Positions 7,878-15,647 of a DNA stretch of 64,000 nucleotides are shown in pieces. The stretch is from Streptomyces sp. NRRL S-37 (GTDB taxonomy: Bacteria > Actinomycetota > Actinomycetes > Streptomycetales > Streptomycetaceae), in contig NZ_JOIZ01000021.1 in NCBI RefSeq assembly GCF_000721605.1, forward strand, positions 124,001-188,000. Reading direction: 5' to 3'. The notes below the pieces were generated by a model, which worked only from the letters and a program-made list of their open reading frames with translations, searched no databases and was not told the DNA's origin. Numbering within the stretch: the first letter of the stretch is position 1; every line of letters begins with the position of its first letter. The position numbers and the translations under genes are program-made.

Positions 7878-7924
7878 GGGGTGCGCGCCCGCCCGGCGGG
7901 GGAGCCCGGGCGGGCGCGCACCCC
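7878..7924. terminator. 19-bp perfect hairpin, second in tandem
   Basis: A 19-nt arm at 7878-7896 (GGGGTGCGCGCC...) pairs perfectly with 7906-7924 around a 9-nt loop. It directly follows the hairpin at 7839-7872, giving a double terminator. Confidence 0.8.
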
Positions 7925-7982
7925 GTGCCCGCACGACCGGCGGAACCGGCCGCGAGGAAAGAACGAGGAACGAGGCAGGCAC

Positions 7983-8243
7983 GTGAACGCGAACAAGGGC
8001 CCCCTGCGCGACCTCCTCACGGCGTGGACGGTGATGACGGCCCTGGCCCTCACCCCGCCCGCCCTCGCGGGCACCCCCGCCGGAGCCGGAGCCGGAGCCG
8101 AGACCGGGACCTCCGGCATCACGACGGCCTCGGTGACGGCGAACGACCGCGAACTCCCCGGCACGATCCCGGAATCCGCGCGGCCCGAGGGACCCCTCAG
8201 GCCGCCGTCAGCGCCGCCAGGGCGCGCTCCATCGCGGCGTTGA
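7983..8243 (+). CDS. possible short secreted protein, maybe a 3'-truncated gene
   Basis: A GTG at 7983, after the purine-rich GAGGAACGAGG, opens an 86-residue frame. It begins with a plausible signal peptide (MNANKGPLRDLLTAWTVMTALALTPPALAG) and continues with a low-complexity GAGAGAE and Thr/Ser stretch. The last 15 codons overlap the 3' end of the convergent SDR gene and look like antisense sequence (RPPSAPPGRAPSRR). Either it is a small secreted protein or the start of a gene that lost its 3' part. The real coding part may end near 8190. Confidence 0.4.
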   Translation: MNANKGPLRDLLTAWTVMTALALTPPALAGTPAGAGAGAETGTSGITTASVTANDRELPGTIPESARPEGPLRPPSAPPGRAPSRR

Positions 8244-8925
8244 ACTCCTCCGGCGCCAGCGGCAGCCGCGACTTGACGTCCCGGCTCCACTGGTCGGCGA
8301 GGACCTCGGCGGAGCCCGCCTCGACACCGTCGAGCGCCGCGTCGGCCAGGTCCGACGGCGCGATCTTGGCCACGGGCCAGCCCGCCGCCATGTCGGTGTC
8401 GGCCAGGCCGAGGTGCACCGCCGTGACGAGCGTGCCCTGCTCGGCGAGCTCCAGGCGGACGCCGTTGGTCATGGCCCACGCGGCGGCCTTGGTCAGGTGG
8501 TAGGCGCCCGCGCCCCTGCCCCCGAACCACGACATGGCGGAGAGGACGTTGACGATCGTGCCCCCGCCGTTCCCGGCGAGCACCGGCGCGAACTCCCGGA
8601 CCATTTCCAGGTGACCGAACACGTTGGTCTCCATCTCGCGCCGTACCGCGTCCGGCGAACCGGTCACCAGGTCGGTCCCCGTACTGATCCCCGCGTTGTT
8701 GACGAGCAGTGAGACGTCCGGGGCCGCCTCGGCGGCGGCCCGCACGGACGCGGGATCGGTGATGTCGAGGGGCAGCACCTCGACCCCGGGCAGGTCCACG
8801 GACTCCGGCCGGCGGGCCGTCGCGTAGACCTTGCGGGCGCCCCGTGCGAGCAGGCGCTGGGCGAAGGCGCGGCCCAGGCCGCGATTGGCTCCGGTGACAA
8901 GGGCGACTGAGTTGTTGATGTCCAT
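8197..8925 (-). CDS. short-chain dehydrogenase/reductase (classical SDR)
   Basis: The 242-residue NAD(P)-dependent oxidoreductase has the Rossmann TGANRGLG motif at residues 11-18, the NNAG motif near 80, and the catalytic Ser and YHLTK (YxxxK) near residues 130-150. The substrate is unknown. It is divergent from a MerR-type regulator and shares its operator (8943-8958), a common regulator-target arrangement. The ATG at 8925 lies 7 nt after TAGCGT on the minus strand with no ribosome site, so the transcript is probably leaderless; a longer frame upstream is antisense to the MerR gene and rejected. Confidence 0.92.
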   Translation of the reverse strand: MDINNSVALVTGANRGLGRAFAQRLLARGARKVYATARRPESVDLPGVEVLPLDITDPASVRAAAEAAPDVSLLVNNAGISTGTDLVTGSPDAVRREMETNVFGHLEMVREFAPVLAGNGGGTIVNVLSAMSWFGGRGAGAYHLTKAAAWAMTNGVRLELAEQGTLVTAVHLGLADTDMAAGWPVAKIAPSDLADAALDGVEAGSAEVLADQWSRDVKSRLPLAPEEFNAAMERALAALTAA

Positions 8926-8942
8926 GCCCGGTACGCTAAAAG

Positions 8943-8958
8943 TTGACGTCAACGTCAA
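8943..8958. promoter_or_regulatory. MerR-type dyad operator
   Basis: TTGACGTCAACGTCAA is a perfect inverted repeat (TTGACGT - CA - ACGTCAA) between the SDR and the MerR gene. It matches the dyads bound by actinobacterial MerR-family regulators. It lies just upstream of the TAGCGT -10 box of the SDR gene. Confidence 0.75.
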
Positions 8959-9000
8959 AGGCAAGTGCCGGCCGTCAGAACCGGGGTGAGGGGCGTCACC

Positions 9001-9378
9001 ATGACCGTCACGGAGAGCGCGGCCGGTCGGCTCGTCCGCATCGGCGAGGTGGCGCGGGCCGCCGGTGTCTCGACACGCGCCGTGCGCTACTACGAGCAGC
9101 AGGGGCTGCTCTTCTCGGAGCGCAGCCCGTCCGGCCAGCGCCTCTACCGGCAGGACGCCGTCACCCTGGTGCACTTCTTCCAGCAGATGTTCGCCGCCGG
9201 CCTGACCAGCCGGAGGATCGCGGAACTCCTTCCGTGCTGGGACTCCGGGCACACCGACGCCGACCAGCGCGCCATGCTGCGCGCCGAGCGCGACCGCATC
9301 CAGGCCAAGGTCGACGAGCTGCAGGCGGCCCTGGACCGCCTCGACGAGGTCATCGCGATCACGGACACGCACCCGTAG
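9001..9378 (+). CDS. MerR family transcriptional regulator
   Basis: The 125-residue protein has the MerR winged helix at residues 10-75 (RIGEVARAAGVSTRAVRYYEQQGLL...GQRLYRQD) and a long C-terminal dimerisation helix (QRAMLRAERDRIQAKVDELQAALDRLDEVI). No metal-binding cysteine set is present at the C-terminus, so it probably senses an organic ligand or acts as a plain repressor. It probably controls the divergent SDR through the dyad at 8943-8958. The ATG at 9001 has GAGGGG upstream; an in-frame ATG at 8965 is less likely. Confidence 0.9.
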   Translation: MTVTESAAGRLVRIGEVARAAGVSTRAVRYYEQQGLLFSERSPSGQRLYRQDAVTLVHFFQQMFAAGLTSRRIAELLPCWDSGHTDADQRAMLRAERDRIQAKVDELQAALDRLDEVIAITDTHP

Positions 9379-9528
9379 GCGACCGCGTCGAGGTCCGTCC
9401 CCACGTCGGGACGGGAAGGCGCCGCACGCTCCGGTGGGCGGTGAGGAGCGAACCGGTCCGGCCCCGGGCCCGGTCGGCTGTGCGGGGGTCGCTCCGGGCC
9501 CTCACCCCCGGTGGGGAGCGCCGGTGCT

Positions 9529-10398
9529 TCAGGTGCGGTCGAGGAAGCCGGCGATCAGCGGGGCGATCTCGGGCAGGTGCGTTTCCAGGGCGAAGTGGCC
9601 GGTGTCGAACAGGTGGAGCTCGGCGTCGGGGAGGTCGCGCAGATAGGCCCGGGCGCCGGCCTCGGTGAAGAACGGGTCACCGACGCCCCAGGTGATGAGG
9701 GCGGGCGGGGTGTGCGTGCGCAGCCAGGACTGCCACCGGTCGTAGCGTTCGAGGTTGGACCGGTAGTCGAAGGCCAGCGCCACTTGAGCGTCCTTGCGGC
9801 CGGGGAGGTCCAGGAAGTGCTGGTCGAGGGTCCAGCCGTCGGGGGCCAGCAGCTCCGGGCCGGGGACCCCGGTCTCGTACTGGCCGCGGGTGCCGGGCAG
9901 GGTGAGCAGGTCGCGGACGGTCTTCTCGGCACCGGGGGTCTCGGGGCGCAGTGCGATGAAGTCGCGGGCCGCGTCCGACAGGCCTTCCTGGTAGGCGTTG
10001 CCGTTCTGCACGACCAGGCCGGCGATCCGCTCGGGAAGCCGCTCGGCGAGGCGGAAGCCGACCGGGGCACCGAAGTCGAACATGTACATGGTGAAGCGGG
10101 TCAGGCCGAGCCGCCGTACGAAGCCTTCGGTGATGTCGGCGAGACGGTCGAAGGTGTGGACGAAGCCGTGCGGGACCCGGGTGTGACCGAAGCCGGGGTA
10201 GTCGGGGGCGACCAGGCGGTAGTGGGAGCCGAGGACGTCGATCAGCCGGCGGAACTGGTGCGAGGCCGACGGGAAGCCGTGCAGCAGCAGAAGCACGGGG
10301 GCGTCCGGACGCTCGGGAACCGACTCGCGGTAGAAGACGCGGACGCCGTCGACCTCGAGATGACGGTGAACGATGCGGGCCACCGGTAAGCGAACCAT
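9529..10398 (-). CDS. alpha/beta hydrolase, epoxide hydrolase/haloalkane dehalogenase-like, with TTA codon
   Basis: The 289-residue hydrolase has HGFPSASHQF (oxyanion hole), DYPGFG, and MFDFGAPVG where the nucleophile elbow has Asp instead of Ser, as in epoxide hydrolases and haloalkane dehalogenases. The catalytic His is in DTGHFALE near the end. Codon 4 is TTA (10387-10389), which in Streptomyces makes translation depend on the bldA tRNA. AGAAGGGG lies 8 nt before the ATG at 10398; a start 27 nt further upstream would also include a TTA. It is divergent from the CGNR regulator, which may control it. Confidence 0.88.
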   Translation of the reverse strand: MVRLPVARIVHRHLEVDGVRVFYRESVPERPDAPVLLLLHGFPSASHQFRRLIDVLGSHYRLVAPDYPGFGHTRVPHGFVHTFDRLADITEGFVRRLGLTRFTMYMFDFGAPVGFRLAERLPERIAGLVVQNGNAYQEGLSDAARDFIALRPETPGAEKTVRDLLTLPGTRGQYETGVPGPELLAPDGWTLDQHFLDLPGRKDAQVALAFDYRSNLERYDRWQSWLRTHTPPALITWGVGDPFFTEAGARAYLRDLPDAELHLFDTGHFALETHLPEIAPLIAGFLDRT

Positions 10399-10483
10399 GA
10401 CTAACCCCTTCTCTCGCTGACGATGCATTAGAAGTATCGTCCGACTGGCTAACGTGTCAAGCGTTGCCGGTACCATTAGGAGC

Positions 10484-11050
10484 ATGAGTGGTCCCGTCCC
10501 CCTGACCGGGGAGCCCCTGGCCCTGGACCTGGTCAACACCCATCCGTCCGTCGGCGACCTGCTGACCGGCCCGGACGCCCTGCGCGCCTGGCTGCTCCTG
10601 CAGGCCGGCCGGTCCCCCGAAGCGCGGGAGTTCGCCACCGCCGGACTCACCGACGCCGACCTGAAGGCCGTACGGGAGATCCGCGCGCACACGGCCCGCG
10701 CGCTCGACCGTGCCCGCGCCGGCGAACAGCCCCCACCGGAAGCGCTGGACGCGCTCACCCGAGCCCAGGGCGCCGCGCCCGCCGTCCGCGCACTGGACTG
10801 GAACGGCACGGCCGTCACCGCCACCCCCCGCCGCACCGGCCCGACCGCCGCGCGGCTGGCGGCCTGGCTGGCCGAAGCCGCCGCCGACCTGCTCACCGAC
10901 CCGGCGATCACCACGGTCCGCTCCTGCGCGGCCGAGGACTGCTCCCTGCTGTTCCTGCCCGCCCACCCCCGTCGCCGCTGGTGCTCGGCCGCCCGTTGCG
11001 GCAACCGCGTCCGCGTCGCCCGCCACTACCAGCGCCACCGCACCACCTGA
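10484..11050 (+). CDS. CGNR zinc-finger regulator with ABATE domain
   Basis: The 188-residue protein has the N-terminal ABATE-type helical domain (LALDLVNTHPSVGDLLTGPDALRAWL) and the C-terminal CGNR zinc finger at residues 140-185: CAAEDCSLLFLPAHPRRRWCSAARCGNR, with four Zn-ligand cysteines and a basic tail RVRVARHYQRHR. Such proteins are likely DNA-binding regulators, often beside the gene they control, here the divergent hydrolase. TACCAT at 10471-10476 followed by 7 nt and the ATG suggests a leaderless transcript, although AGGAG at 10478-10482 lies very close. Confidence 0.88.
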   Translation: MSGPVPLTGEPLALDLVNTHPSVGDLLTGPDALRAWLLLQAGRSPEAREFATAGLTDADLKAVREIRAHTARALDRARAGEQPPPEALDALTRAQGAAPAVRALDWNGTAVTATPRRTGPTAARLAAWLAEAAADLLTDPAITTVRSCAAEDCSLLFLPAHPRRRWCSAARCGNRVRVARHYQRHRTT

Positions 11051-11179
11051 CGCCCCGTGCCGGCCGGCGGGATCACGTCGAGGCGGCTCCGAACCGGCCG
11101 GGGAGGCCGAAAAGCGATGCTTGACGTTTCAACATGATTGTTGTGAGCATGCAGTGACGTTCTGAGATCGGAGTCCTTC

Positions 11180-11557
11180 ATGCGTCTGAAGTCCCTCGCC
11201 CTCGCCGCGATACCCGCGGCCTTCCTCGGTGTCATGGCATCCGCGCCCAGCGCGTCGGCGTGGTCCACCGGGAACTGCGAGACGGGCACGTTCTGCGTCT
11301 GGCCCGAGTACTGGTACGGCGACACGGACATGGAGCCGTCGCTGGTGACCGACGACGAATGGTCCGGCAGCGCTCTCGGCCACATCTTCTACAACCGGAC
11401 GTCCCAGGACGTCGCGATGACGTACGTCATCGTCGGCCACGAGGACCAGGGGCCCCAGACCTCGTGCGTCTCCAGCGGCCACGGCAGCTACTTCACGATG
11501 CCCATGTACGTCACGGACATCGCCTGGCGCGAGGACGACGGCAGCCCCTGCTGGTGA
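11180..11557 (+). CDS. secreted peptidase inhibitor family I36-like protein
   Basis: The 125-residue protein has a Sec signal peptide ending in SASA (cleavage near residue 27). The mature sequence opens with NCETGTFCVWPEYWYGD, the C-x-x-G-x-F-C-V/L-W/F pattern of the I36 / beta-gamma-crystallin-like inhibitor group; two more cysteines (TSCVSS and the penultimate C) allow two disulfides. It may inhibit an extracellular protease or be a structural surface protein. A TTGACG at 11121-11126 is a likely -35. The ATG is preceded by GGAG. Confidence 0.82.
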   Translation: MRLKSLALAAIPAAFLGVMASAPSASAWSTGNCETGTFCVWPEYWYGDTDMEPSLVTDDEWSGSALGHIFYNRTSQDVAMTYVIVGHEDQGPQTSCVSSGHGSYFTMPMYVTDIAWREDDGSPCW

Positions 11558-11710
11558 CCACCCCGAGCGAGGCGTCGTTTCCGGCGGCACCGGAGCGGGA
11601 CGAGTGTCCCCGGCCCACGGCTGGGGACGCCTCCGGGGAGAGCCCCCACCGCTGACAGCCAGGACCAGTGGCGGGGCTCCACCGCGAAGGGGGCCGGGCC
11701 GAGCGAAGGC

Positions 11711-12211
11711 ATGGGCGACGATGTGCGGGTGTTCTACGAGGACCTCAGCGCGTACGACTACCTGGACGACGACACCTTCACGGACCTGGAGTCGGGCTTC
11801 TACGGACTCTGGTACCGCCCCGCGTACACCCGCCTGAACGTCGGCTGGCTGGAGGCCGGCAAGCCGTACGCGACGGGCCCGGTCCCCGAGGCGTTCGTGG
11901 AGAAGCTGGAGGCCGTCCAGCGGGTCCAGTGGATGAACGTCTGCCTGGGCGTGCACGAGTGCGACCTGTGCCCGCCGGGGGACGAGCCGCCCCCGGAGGG
12001 CAACGGCGAGCTGCGCATCCCGGCCACCCCCGGCCTCGCCTACGCCGCCCCGTACCTCATCACGCACTACGTCACCGCCCACGCCTACCGCCCGCCCCGG
12101 GCCTTCATCGACGCCGTCCTCGCCGTCGACACCGACGCGTGGGTCTCCGCACGATGGCCCGACGTGCCGTTTCCCTGGGTGCCGGAGGACGCGGAGCGCA
12201 TGGTGGAGTAG
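11711..12211 (+). CDS. hypothetical actinobacterial protein (FYEDLSAYDY family)
   Basis: The 166-residue soluble protein starts with VFYEDLSAYDYLDDDTFTDLESGFYGLWY and has VNVGWLEAG, a CLGVHECDLC cysteine group (three Cys in ten residues, perhaps metal-binding) and GELRIPATPGLAYAAPYLITHYVTAHAYRPPRAFIDAVL. This pattern is common in Streptomyces hypothetical proteins that I cannot assign a role. The last 25 codons recur as a relic at 17485-17561. Starts at the GTG codons 11723 and 11729 are alternatives to the ATG at 11711. Confidence 0.72.
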   Translation: MGDDVRVFYEDLSAYDYLDDDTFTDLESGFYGLWYRPAYTRLNVGWLEAGKPYATGPVPEAFVEKLEAVQRVQWMNVCLGVHECDLCPPGDEPPPEGNGELRIPATPGLAYAAPYLITHYVTAHAYRPPRAFIDAVLAVDTDAWVSARWPDVPFPWVPEDAERMVE

Positions 12212-12539
12212 GTGCCGGGGCGCCGTTGAGGCTCCGCCTCGGATGGACGACGTCCGTTTCGCAGAGCCGGCCGGGTGTTCCCGGCCTGTGCCGGGACGGG
12301 CCAGGAGCACAGGTCCAGCGGCTGTGTGAAGCTGCATCCCACGGACATCGATTCCTCGAACGCACGGCCAGGCTGACCCCCCTGCGGGTGATGTCCTGAC
12401 CCGGCCGGGACGCTTCCAGCAGCATGGCGCGATGGCGACCTTGACCCGTCTCCGTATTGCCTGATGCGCTGGGCCAGTTGGGCGCTGGAAATCGGGGGAA
12501 ACAGGTGATCGCAAAGCTGTCCGGGCCGGGCGCGGACGC
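12212..12539. other. gene-free spacer with a 32-nt relic of a SnoaL gene
   Basis: Positions 12227-12258 match 17689-17720 (31 of 32 bases), which encodes part of the C-terminus of the SnoaL-like protein (TDVVHLRRSLI), in the same convergent orientation. The rest contains a CCCGGC/GCCGGG hairpin near 12280 and nothing recognisable as a gene. No ribosome site or clear promoter for the downstream NB-ARC gene is seen. Confidence 0.5.
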
Positions 12540-15335
12540 GTGGACGGCCCGCGGATGAGGGCGCGGCGCGGGGCGGTGATCGCCGTCGTCGCCGCCGGCG
12601 GTGCCGTGACGACGATGCTCGTGGGGCTCGTGACCAACGCGGTGTCCGAGTCGCAGTGGCCGGGCTGGCTCGGATGGCTGCAGGAGCACGCCTGGCTGTC
12701 GTTCGTCGTACTCGGCGCTGCCATGGTCGGGTTGTCCGTGCTCCTGGCGGCCCTCTCGGAGACCGGCACACCCACAGGAGCACCACGCGCTCCCTCACCG
12801 GGACCGGACGACGGAACACAGCCCCCGGGAGCAGCCCTGGTCCTGCGCTCCTTACCGCGTGACACGGCGGCCTTCACCGACCGCGGTGCCGAACTGGACG
12901 CACTGGTGCGATCCGTGCGGGAGTCCCAGGACAACGGCACCGCCCTGCCCGTCCACGTGATCGACGGGATGCCCGGCGTCGGCAAGACGACCTTCGCCGT
13001 CCACGCGGGGCACGTGCTGTCCGAGCGCTTCCCGGACGGGCAGCTCTTCGTGAACCTCAACGGGCACACGACAGGCCGCGCTCCGGTGCAGGCCACCGAA
13101 GCCCTGGCCTCGCTGCTGGCGGCGACCGGCGTGCCGTCGCAGCAGATCCCCGTGGGCGACGACGAGGGCGCGGTCGCCGAGGCACGGGCCGCGATGTGGC
13201 GCAGCCGCCTAGCCGGAAGGAAAGCACTGCTCATCCTGGACAATGCGGTCAGCTACCGCCAGCTGGAACCGCTGCTCCCGGGAGGCCGTGACTGTCTCGT
13301 CCTGGTGACCAGCCGGAAGCGGCTGGCGGCGTACGAGGAAGTGGTCGTGTCGGTGGACGCCCTGCCGCCGGACCACGCGGTCGACCTCTTCGTACGGCTC
13401 AGCGGCCGGCCGCCGGAATCACTCGACCGCGGGGTGATCCAGGAGCTGGCCGCGCAGTGCGGACACCTCCCCCTCGGCATCTCGCTGCTCGCGGCGCGAC
13501 TGCGTCACCACCCGTCGTGGAGCGTGCGGGACCTGCGCTCACGGCTGGTGGCCGCCGGTGACCGGCTGGGCGAGTTCAGGGCCGGGGAACGTGGCATCGC
13601 GGCCACCTTCGAGCTGTCGTACCGGGATCTGGAACCGGGACGGCAGCACTTCTTCCGCTGCCTCGGCTGCTATCCCGGAACCGACCTCGACGCCCCTACG
13701 GGGGCGGCCCTCGCGGCGGTCCCGGTGAGCGCCGCGCGGGAGCACCTCGATGCCCTGTACGACGCCCACCTGATCGACGAACACCCCGGAAACCGTCACC
13801 GGCTGCACGATCTGCTGCGCGACTACGCCCGCGCTCTCGCCGACGAGGAAGGCACCATGGAACACACCGAGGCAGTGCGGCGTGTGGGGACCTACTACCT
13901 GACCGCCCTCGCCGCGGCCAACCGGCACATCCTGCGGGGCGGCGCCCCCGCACCCACGGTCCCCGACGGCGGTGCCCGCCTGGAGACGCCGCCTCTGACG
14001 TCCCGCTCCGAGGCGCTGGGCTGGCTGGAGGACGAGCGGGCCAATGTCCTGGCCTGCATCCGCCGTGCGAACGGGCTGGGGCTGCACGGACTGGTGGTCC
14101 GCATGGCCGCGGCCATGGCACCGTTCCTGCGGCAGGCCGGACCGTGGGACCAGGCCGTCGGCCTCCACCGAACGGCAGTGGAGGCCGCCCGGCAGACCGG
14201 CGACCGCCGTGCACTGGCGGCGGCGCTCACCGAGTCGGGCGTCATCCGGCGCTTCATGGCCGCCTACCCCGAAGCGATCGAAGCCCTGGAGCAGGCGATC
14301 ACCGAGTACGAGGCGGTGGGCGAGAAACGCGGCAAGGCCGAAGCCCTCAACCAGCTCGGCATCGTCCGGTACATGATCGCCGACAACGAGGCGGCGGCCG
14401 AGGCGCAGACCGAGTCCCTCAGCCTCTACCGGGAGGCCGGTGACCGGCTCGGTCAGGCGAACGCCCTCGCCGACCTCGGTATGGTGCGCCGGCAGAGCAG
14501 CCGCTTCGACGCGGCCGTGGAAGCACAGAGTGAAGCCCTGACGCTCTACCGCGAGCTGGGCGACCGCTACGGAGAAGCCAACTCGCTGCGCGACCTCGGC
14601 ATCGTGCACGGCCTGATGGGCGACTACGCGGCGGCGGCGCGCTGCCAGCACGAGGCGCTGGAGATCTACCGCTCCCTCGACGACCGCGTCCACCAGGCCT
14701 ACGCCCTCAACGAACTCGGTGTCGTGCACCGGCTCACCGGCGACTTCGCCCAGGCACGCCTGATGCACGCCCGGGCTTTGGAGCACTACACGGAGCTCGG
14801 AGAACGCTTCGGCCAGGCGAACAGCGTCCGCCACCTCGGGACACTCGACCGGATGGAGGGCCGGGCGGCCGAGGCCGTCACCCTGCTCGAACGGGCACTG
14901 GACACCTACCGCGAACTCGGCAGCCGCGGCGGAGAGGCAGTCACCCTGGGAGAACTGGGGGCAGCACGCGCGCTGGCAGGAGAGGAAGAAGGCGCCGCCA
15001 CGGCGTTCGGGCAGAGCCTTGTGATCCTGCGCGCCCTCGGTGACCGCTGCGGTGAGGCCCAGGTCCTGAACCACTACGGAGACCTGCTGCGCGCCTCCGG
15101 CGACCCGACGGCCGCCCGCAGCCACTACACGGACGCCTTACGCCTGGCCAGGGAGGTCCGCTGTCCCCTCGAGGAAGGGCGGGCGCTGGAAGGCGTGGGC
15201 CGCTGCGACCGCATGACCGAGGGCCCCGCGCGTGCCGCGGAATCACTGCGCCAGGCACTGGAGATCTTCCGGCGCCTGGGCGCGGACACCGCGGCCGACA
15301 CCGTACAGGCGCTGCTCGCCGCGCAAACGGGCTGA
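12540..15335 (+). CDS. membrane-anchored NB-ARC/TPR (STAND) protein with two TTA codons
   Basis: The 931-residue protein starts with two transmembrane segments (about residues 12-34 and 51-71), then an NB-ARC ATPase of the AfsR/SARP type: P-loop IDGMPGVGKTT at 141-151, Walker B KALLILDNA, the LVTSRKRL sensor and a CGHLPLGISLLAARL GxP-like motif. From about residue 540 to 925 it has some ten TPRs (EALNQLGIVRYMIADNEAAAEAQ and repeats). There is no DNA-binding domain, so it is not a SARP; it may be a membrane-linked signalling switch. Codons 105 (12852) and 867 (15138) are TTA. It precedes a candidate RiPP precursor and radical SAM gene by 111 nt. The GTG at 12540 or ATG at 12555 may be the start. 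Confidence 0.85.
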   Translation: MDGPRMRARRGAVIAVVAAGGAVTTMLVGLVTNAVSESQWPGWLGWLQEHAWLSFVVLGAAMVGLSVLLAALSETGTPTGAPRAPSPGPDDGTQPPGAALVLRSLPRDTAAFTDRGAELDALVRSVRESQDNGTALPVHVIDGMPGVGKTTFAVHAGHVLSERFPDGQLFVNLNGHTTGRAPVQATEALASLLAATGVPSQQIPVGDDEGAVAEARAAMWRSRLAGRKALLILDNAVSYRQLEPLLPGGRDCLVLVTSRKRLAAYEEVVVSVDALPPDHAVDLFVRLSGRPPESLDRGVIQELAAQCGHLPLGISLLAARLRHHPSWSVRDLRSRLVAAGDRLGEFRAGERGIAATFELSYRDLEPGRQHFFRCLGCYPGTDLDAPTGAALAAVPVSAAREHLDALYDAHLIDEHPGNRHRLHDLLRDYARALADEEGTMEHTEAVRRVGTYYLTALAAANRHILRGGAPAPTVPDGGARLETPPLTSRSEALGWLEDERANVLACIRRANGLGLHGLVVRMAAAMAPFLRQAGPWDQAVGLHRTAVEAARQTGDRRALAAALTESGVIRRFMAAYPEAIEALEQAITEYEAVGEKRGKAEALNQLGIVRYMIADNEAAAEAQTESLSLYREAGDRLGQANALADLGMVRRQSSRFDAAVEAQSEALTLYRELGDRYGEANSLRDLGIVHGLMGDYAAAARCQHEALEIYRSLDDRVHQAYALNELGVVHRLTGDFAQARLMHARALEHYTELGERFGQANSVRHLGTLDRMEGRAAEAVTLLERALDTYRELGSRGGEAVTLGELGAARALAGEEEGAATAFGQSLVILRALGDRCGEAQVLNHYGDLLRASGDPTAARSHYTDALRLAREVRCPLEEGRALEGVGRCDRMTEGPARAAESLRQALEIFRRLGADTAADTVQALLAAQTG

Positions 15336-15446
15336 CCGGGAACCATGGCCGGATTCCCCGTGCCCCGGACATCCCCGCCGCTGCTACCTTTCGAGCTGAT
15401 ACCGCCCTTCGCCACCCACCGGTGGTCACGCCACGAGGAGCGCAGT

Positions 15447-15647
15447 ATGCCGCCAGCGTCCGCCCCGCACGCCGCGACCTCACCGGACGGCGACCCCACG
15501 CGGGGAAGTGCCGTTCTGGCCCGTGTCGAGTCCCGTGTGCGGCAGCGGCTCGAAACGGAGCGGTCCGCCGCAGCCGCACGGACGGGCGACAGCGGCCACG
15601 CCGCCTCCCTCACCCGGCCGTGGCCCGCTGCGAGCACACCCGCTTGA
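15447..15647 (+). CDS. candidate RiPP precursor peptide for the adjacent radical SAM enzyme
   Basis: The 66-residue peptide starts at an ATG with GAGGAG 6 nt upstream (15435-15440), a better ribosome site than its neighbours have. Residues 22-45 (AVLARVESRVRQRLETERSA) can form an amphipathic helix, like a leader bound by a maturase; the tail GDSGHAASLTRPWPAASTPA has Trp59 as the only Trp, Phe or Tyr of the peptide. Its stop overlaps the radical SAM TTG start (TTGA), implying translational coupling. The FxSxx C-terminus of FxsA peptides is absent. That this is a modified precursor is inference from context and size. Confidence 0.6.
   Translation: MPPASAPHAATSPDGDPTRGSAVLARVESRVRQRLETERSAAAARTGDSGHAASLTRPWPAASTPA

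Noticed and set aside
9511..10389. Long open frame on the + strand opposite the alpha/beta hydrolase
   Set aside because: It is exactly antisense to a well-supported hydrolase, has no family features, and arises from the high GC3 of the true gene.
12085..12819. Minus-strand open frames over the NB-ARC 5' region
   Set aside because: They contain no recognisable domain and overlap both the 11711 gene and the NB-ARC gene; the short TDVVHPRRSL stretch is only the SnoaL relic.
12540..15335. Calling the NB-ARC/TPR protein a SARP or AfsR regulator
   Set aside because: The AfsR-like ATPase and TPR parts are present but there is no OmpR-type DNA-binding domain; the N-terminus is two membrane segments.
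15447..15647. Naming the small peptide FxsA
   Set aside because: It lacks the C-terminal FxSxx motif and the N-terminal features I associate with FxsA; only the maturase is FxsB-like.
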